Shown one piece after another: positions 60,397 through 64,000 of a stretch of DNA of 64,000 bases. Origin of the DNA: Methylobacillus methanolivorans (GTDB lineage: Bacteria > Pseudomonadota > Gammaproteobacteria > Burkholderiales > Methylophilaceae); the NCBI RefSeq assembly GCF_020531845.1, contig NZ_JAJAVF010000004.1, positions 228,045-292,044 of the forward strand, written 5' to 3'. Under the pieces are notes generated by a model. It ran no database searches, had not been told where the DNA came from, and saw nothing but the letters and a program-made list of their open reading frames with translations. Position numbers and translations under genes: made by a program. Every line of letters starts with the position of its first letter. Position 1 is the first letter of the stretch.

Positions 60397-61629
60397 ATGT
60401 CTTCTGCTGCCTCTTTCCCGTTACGCAATATTGCGTTCCTCAAACTACTGGCTTTTCGCGTCAGCATCACGTTTTCTTACCAGATCATGGCCGTGGTAGT
60501 CGGCTGGCACATTTACCAGATGACGCGTGATCCTTTGTCGCTCGGTCTGATCGGGTTGGCCGAGGTGATTCCTTATTTTTGCACTGCACTGTTTGCTGGA
60601 TATGCGGTTGATCATTATTCACGTCGTATGTTTGGCGTCATGGCAAGTGTGGTGTTGGTGGTCAATGCCTTGGTGCTGGCTGCTATTGCGGCAGGATGGT
60701 GGCTGCATCCGGGTGAGTCATCACTGTTCATCTATTTTTCGATCGCCTGCGTTGGCTTTGCACGCGCATTTATCGGCCCGTCTTATAGTGCTTTGTTTGC
60801 CTTAGTATTGCAGCGCCAGCAATTTGCACGAGCAGCGAGCATAGGTAGTTCCGTATTGCAAACTGGGCTGGTACTCGGCCCTGCTATCGGTGGTGGCATG
60901 ATTGCGCTGGCTGGTATCAGTGCGGCATATGCCTGTTCCGCAGTTTTTGCTGGAGTTGCCGTGTGTGCCATGCTGAGCTTGAAAGTCAAGGAGCCAGTGG
61001 TTGAACACAGTGCACCGGTATTTGCCAGCATTGCCCAGGGCTTGCGTTTTGTCTTCAGCAATCAGGTGATGCTGGGGGCGCAAGCGTTGGATATGTTCGC
61101 GGTGTTGTTCGGTGGTGCGGTGGCCATGTTGCCGATGTTTATTCACGATGTATTTCAGCATGGGCCGGAAGGGTTGGGGATATTGCGTGCTGCGCCTGCC
61201 ATTGGGGGCATTGCTACTGGTATCTGGCTTACGCATCACCCCATCAATCGCCGCGCTGGCAGAATATTGCTGATAGCAGTGGCCGGGTTTGGGCTGAGCA
61301 TCATTGCCTTTGCCTTGAGTGGGAGTTTCTGGCTCGCCGCTTTCCTGTTGTTGTTGTCGGGGATTTGCGATGGCGTGTCGGTGGTTGTGCGTACTACCAT
61401 CATGCAATTGGTGACGCCGGATGACATGCGTGGGCGCGTGTCCGCGATCAATGGCATCTTTATTGGTTCTTCCAATGAGCTGGGGGCATTCGAGTCAGGC
61501 ATCGCCGCTAGGCTGATGGGCCTGGTGCCATCGGTGATCTTTGGCGGTGCCATGACGATGGCGGTAGTGGGTATAGTGGCGCGTTTTGCCCCCAGGTTAA
61601 GCCGCCTCAATATGCGCGATCTGCATTGA
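60397..61629 (+). CDS. MFS transporter (EntS/MFS_3 type)
   Basis: 410 residues with about 12 helices; NIAFLKLLAFRVSITFSYQIMAVVVGWHIYQMTRDPLSLGLIGLAEVIPYFCTALFAGYAVD and PDDMRGRVSAINGIFIGSSNELG are typical of the MFS_3/EntS-like subfamily of exporters, which includes enterobactin exporters and macrolide pumps. No ligand evidence. Convergent with the LysR gene at 61656. Confidence 0.88.
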   Translation: MSSAASFPLRNIAFLKLLAFRVSITFSYQIMAVVVGWHIYQMTRDPLSLGLIGLAEVIPYFCTALFAGYAVDHYSRRMFGVMASVVLVVNALVLAAIAAGWWLHPGESSLFIYFSIACVGFARAFIGPSYSALFALVLQRQQFARAASIGSSVLQTGLVLGPAIGGGMIALAGISAAYACSAVFAGVAVCAMLSLKVKEPVVEHSAPVFASIAQGLRFVFSNQVMLGAQALDMFAVLFGGAVAMLPMFIHDVFQHGPEGLGILRAAPAIGGIATGIWLTHHPINRRAGRILLIAVAGFGLSIIAFALSGSFWLAAFLLLLSGICDGVSVVVRTTIMQLVTPDDMRGRVSAINGIFIGSSNELGAFESGIAARLMGLVPSVIFGGAMTMAVVGIVARFAPRLSRLNMRDLH

Positions 61630-61655
61630 GGGCATCACAAACGCCTATTAGCGTG

Positions 61656-62570
61656 TTAGCGCAACGTGGGGAAATAAGCCGGGTCGCTGAGTGCCTGCAC
61701 CAGTGCATCGTAAACCAGGCGTATACGTTCTGGTACTGGGCCACGACGTGGGCGGTAGATATTCAAGTCCCAGCCCGGGGCAGCAAATTCATCCAGCACG
61801 CTGACTAGCTCGCCTGATCTCAGTTGCGGCATTACCAGTGGTGCACCAATCTGGGCAAAACCTACACCATTCAGCACCAGTGAAACCTCGCTATCGGAAT
61901 CATCAATAATGAAGCTGGTGCGCTGTGGGTTGATCTGCTGGCCGTCGGTAAAGAACCAGGGCCAATGCTTGCCACTACTTTTGTCGACAAGGGCAATGGT
62001 GGGTAATTGGTGTAGGTCCTCCAATGTTTTGGGTTTGCCGACTTTTGCCACTAACTCTGGCGTGGCAACGATGAGGAACGATACCTTGGCCAGCACGCGT
62101 GCCACGAAGCTGCTGTCGCGCAGGAAGCCAACCCGCACTCCAATATCAATCTGCTGTTCTACCACGTCGCTGTGCATGTCCGAGAGGCGCAGGTCGATGG
62201 TGATGTGGGGATGCTCTTTTGCAATCTTGCTGAGGAGCGGCTGCAGGAAATGCTTGCCTATCACCACGGGGGCGGTGATGCGCACAACGCCACCAAGTGC
62301 TTGCTCCTGCCGTTTGCCGCTGGTGATGAATAAATCATCCACGCTGCTGATGGCATCGCGTCCGCGCAAGGCCAATTGCTCGCCAAACTCGGTAATGCGG
62401 ATTTGCCGCGTGTTGCGGTAGAACAATGGTTCACCAAGCAGGGATTCCAGTTCCTTGATCGCTCTTGTGACGGCTTGCGGCGAGATGCCTAGCCGGGCTG
62501 CTGCCTCCTTGAAACTGGAGGCTTCTGCCGTCATGCAAAAGATGCGCATCATTTCCAGCCGATTGAGCAT
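61656..62570 (-). CDS. LysR-family transcriptional regulator
   Basis: 304 residues: winged HTH (FKEAAARLGISPQAVTRAIKELESLLGEPLFYRNTRQIRITEFGE) and effector domain (from about 90, GGVVRITAPVVIGKHFLQPLL). Divergent from the molybdenum hydroxylase genes, which it probably activates in response to their substrate. Confidence 0.9.
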   Translation of the reverse strand: MLNRLEMMRIFCMTAEASSFKEAAARLGISPQAVTRAIKELESLLGEPLFYRNTRQIRITEFGEQLALRGRDAISSVDDLFITSGKRQEQALGGVVRITAPVVIGKHFLQPLLSKIAKEHPHITIDLRLSDMHSDVVEQQIDIGVRVGFLRDSSFVARVLAKVSFLIVATPELVAKVGKPKTLEDLHQLPTIALVDKSSGKHWPWFFTDGQQINPQRTSFIIDDSDSEVSLVLNGVGFAQIGAPLVMPQLRSGELVSVLDEFAAPGWDLNIYRPRRGPVPERIRLVYDALVQALSDPAYFPTLR

Positions 62571-62601
62571 AACAATTTCCGGTGAGTGTTGAAAATTAAT
62601 T

Positions 62602-62618
62602 ATTCCATAAAGTGGAAT
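62602..62618. promoter_or_regulatory. LysR-type operator upstream of the molybdenum hydroxylase
   Basis: ATTCCA-N5-TGGAAT, a perfect 6-bp inverted repeat containing the T-N11-A core, in the AT-rich 179-bp divergent region. Confidence 0.55.
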
Positions 62619-62749
62619 TCTAAAATAAATATATTTCCATTTATAGAACAGGGGAATTTCAGCATACTCGACGCATCCTATTGATAGTAAACGATATATT
62701 TATTTATATATAGCGTTTGCCAGCTTCAGAAAATAAGAAAGGAAATCTC

Positions 62750-63211
62750 ATGGTAACGCTGGATATTAATGGCAAACGTCAGCAACTCGATGTGCCAGAT
62801 GACATGCCCTTGTTGTGGGCTATACGCGATGTGGCGCAATTGACCGGGACTAAGTTTGGCTGTGGCATGGCGCTATGTGGTGCATGTACCGTGCATTTGG
62901 ACAATGAGCCGGTGCGCGCCTGTGTCACGCCGGTATCGGCAGCGGCGGGCAAGAGCATCACCACCGTGGAAGCCGTGAACGAAGATAAGGTAGGCAAGGC
63001 GGTACAGGCTGCCTGGCTGGAGCTAGGTGTCGCGCAGTGTGGTTATTGCCAGGCTGGCCAGATCATGTCTGCCACAGCACTGTTGCGTAGTACACCCAAC
63101 CCCACTGATGACGAAATTGATGAAGCCATGAGCGGTAATATCTGCCGTTGCGGTACTTATCCGCGCATTCGTGCCGCGATCAAGCACGCAGCCAAGGAGG
63201 GTGCAAAATGA
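62750..63211 (+). CDS. [2Fe-2S] subunit of a xanthine dehydrogenase-family molybdenum hydroxylase
   Basis: 153 residues from the ATG at 62750 (AAAGGA upstream). Plant-type ferredoxin cluster ([13 protein letters not shown], with the upstream Cys in GTKFGCG) and a C-terminal second [2Fe-2S] cluster (CGYCQAGQ...ICRCGTYP). Same layout as isoquinoline 1-oxidoreductase alpha or nicotinate/aldehyde-type small subunits. It relays electrons from the molybdopterin subunit encoded next (ATGA overlap). Substrate unknown. Confidence 0.92.
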   Translation: MVTLDINGKRQQLDVPDDMPLLWAIRDVAQLTGTKFGCGMALCGACTVHLDNEPVRACVTPVSAAAGKSITTVEAVNEDKVGKAVQAAWLELGVAQCGYCQAGQIMSATALLRSTPNPTDDEIDEAMSGNICRCGTYPRIRAAIKHAAKEGAK

Positions 63212-64000
63212 GCGAGACATTGATTGTGGATTTGCCCGATCTTGGCCGCCGACGCCTATTGAAAGGCATGGGGATTATCGGCGGGTTGGCGTTGACGATA
63301 GGCGTCAATGGCCTGGTGCGAGCGGCGGTGGAGGAGCCTAAGAAATACGGTGGCGACGCCATGCCAGGGGGGCTGAAAGAAGATGTGCTGGTATTTGTCT
63401 CCATCGGCACCGATGGCATCGTCAACATTGTGGCGCATCGTTCAGAAATGGGCCAGGGTGTGCGTACCAGCTTGCCATTAGTGGTTGCTGACGAAATGGA
63501 AGCGGATTGGGCGCGGGTTAACGTAGTGCAGGCCGAGGGTAACGAGGCGCGCTACGGCAACCAGAACACCGATGGTTCGCGTAGCATGCGCCACCATTTC
63601 GAGCCTATGCGTCGCATCGGTGCGACGGCACGCATGATGCTGGAAGCTGCTGCTGCGGCTACCTGGGGTGTACCGGTGAGCGAAGTGCAGGCCAAGCAAC
63701 ATCAAGTCATCCACAAGCCTAGCGGCAAGACGCTGGGTTATGGCGAGCTGGCAACGGCAGCATCCAAGATACCTGTGCCTCCCAAGGAGCAACTCAAGCT
63801 CAAGCCTGCGTCGGAATTCCGTTATATCGGCAAGCAGAACACCCGCAATATTGATGGCCAGAAGATCGTGACGGGTGCTACGCATTACGGTATCGATACC
63901 CGCCTGGATGGCATGCTGTATGCCGTGGTGGCCAGGCCACCTGTCTTTGGTGGCAAGGTTAAGGCGTTTGATGCCAGTGCTGCGCTCAAGGTACCGGGCG
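63208..64000 (+). CDS. Molybdopterin-binding subunit (isoquinoline 1-oxidoreductase beta-like), 3' partial
   Basis: The first 264 residues are in the window. A twin-arginine signal ([17 protein letters not shown]) targets the folded enzyme to the periplasm. The domain start [40 protein letters not shown] and [17 protein letters not shown] match aldehyde oxidase/xanthine dehydrogenase large subunits of the IorB type. With its alpha subunit it hydroxylates aldehydes or N-heterocycles; electrons likely go to a cytochrome c. Starts inside the previous stop (ATGA). Confidence 0.9.
   Translation, partial: MSETLIVDLPDLGRRRLLKGMGIIGGLALTIGVNGLVRAAVEEPKKYGGDAMPGGLKEDVLVFVSIGTDGIVNIVAHRSEMGQGVRTSLPLVVADEMEADWARVNVVQAEGNEARYGNQNTDGSRSMRHHFEPMRRIGATARMMLEAAAAATWGVPVSEVQAKQHQVIHKPSGKTLGYGELATAASKIPVPPKEQLKLKPASEFRYIGKQNTRNIDGQKIVTGATHYGIDTRLDGMLYAVVARPPVFGGKVKAFDASAALKVPG

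Overview
The window joins two unlike pieces of DNA. Positions 1 to about 19,080 are very GC-rich and hold the distal part of an integrative and conjugative element (ICE) of the clc / PFGI-1 / pKLC102 type. The rest is a moderately GC-rich betaproteobacterial chromosome. The orphan pqqA, the apaG-mltA and thiSG blocks and the overall gene style suggest a methylotroph such as a member of the Methylophilaceae, but the genus is inferred.

ICE part: a collinear conjugation module (families TIGR03746, 03749, 03752, 03751, the TIGR03744 VirB4/TraC-like ATPase, a DsbA-like protein, RadC, 03757, 03756, 03755, a small membrane protein, TraG-N) runs rightward. It is followed by a DUF3742 protein, a PrlF/YhaV toxin-antitoxin pair with a perfect 20-bp palindrome upstream, a MobH-type TraI relaxase preceded by a G-quadruplex-like tract, a small XRE regulator, a LysR-type effector domain lacking its DNA-binding half, and a tyrosine integrase. 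The integrase faces the 3' end of a tRNA-Gly(CCC) gene, the presumed attachment site. The other ICE end lies to the left, outside the window.

Chromosome part: a copper-type TonB receptor (OprC/NosA-like, with CxxxM and HxM), a PLP enzyme of the ACC deaminase/D-cysteine desulfhydrase family and a CsbD protein come first. Then a single-direction cluster of 13 genes (38,634 down to 22,904) encodes a GT41 SPINDLY/OGT-like protein glycosyltransferase, a DegT aminotransferase, ACP, KAS III, two SDRs, two left-handed beta-helix acyltransferases, a Rieske oxygenase, a GT9, two FkbM-type methyltransferases and a four-module glycosyltransferase. Together these could make and attach an N-(hydroxy)acylated, O-methylated amino sugar. 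A close match to a flagellar sigma-28 promoter lies upstream of the first gene, so flagellin glycosylation is the leading hypothesis.

After that come thiSG-apaG-mltA, a Fur-box-preceded siderophore receptor with a two-component system, a DODA dioxygenase/DoxX/LysR group, and two genes too short for ordinary ORF calling (pqqA, 23 aa, and an entericidin-like lipoprotein, 44 aa). These are followed by lplT-aas-arsR, a 2OG-Fe(II) dioxygenase, two cyclic-di-GMP enzymes (one fused to a periplasmic NMT1/THI5-like sensor), a VanZ-like protein, an MFS exporter, and a LysR gene divergent from a two-subunit molybdenum hydroxylase that is cut by the window end.
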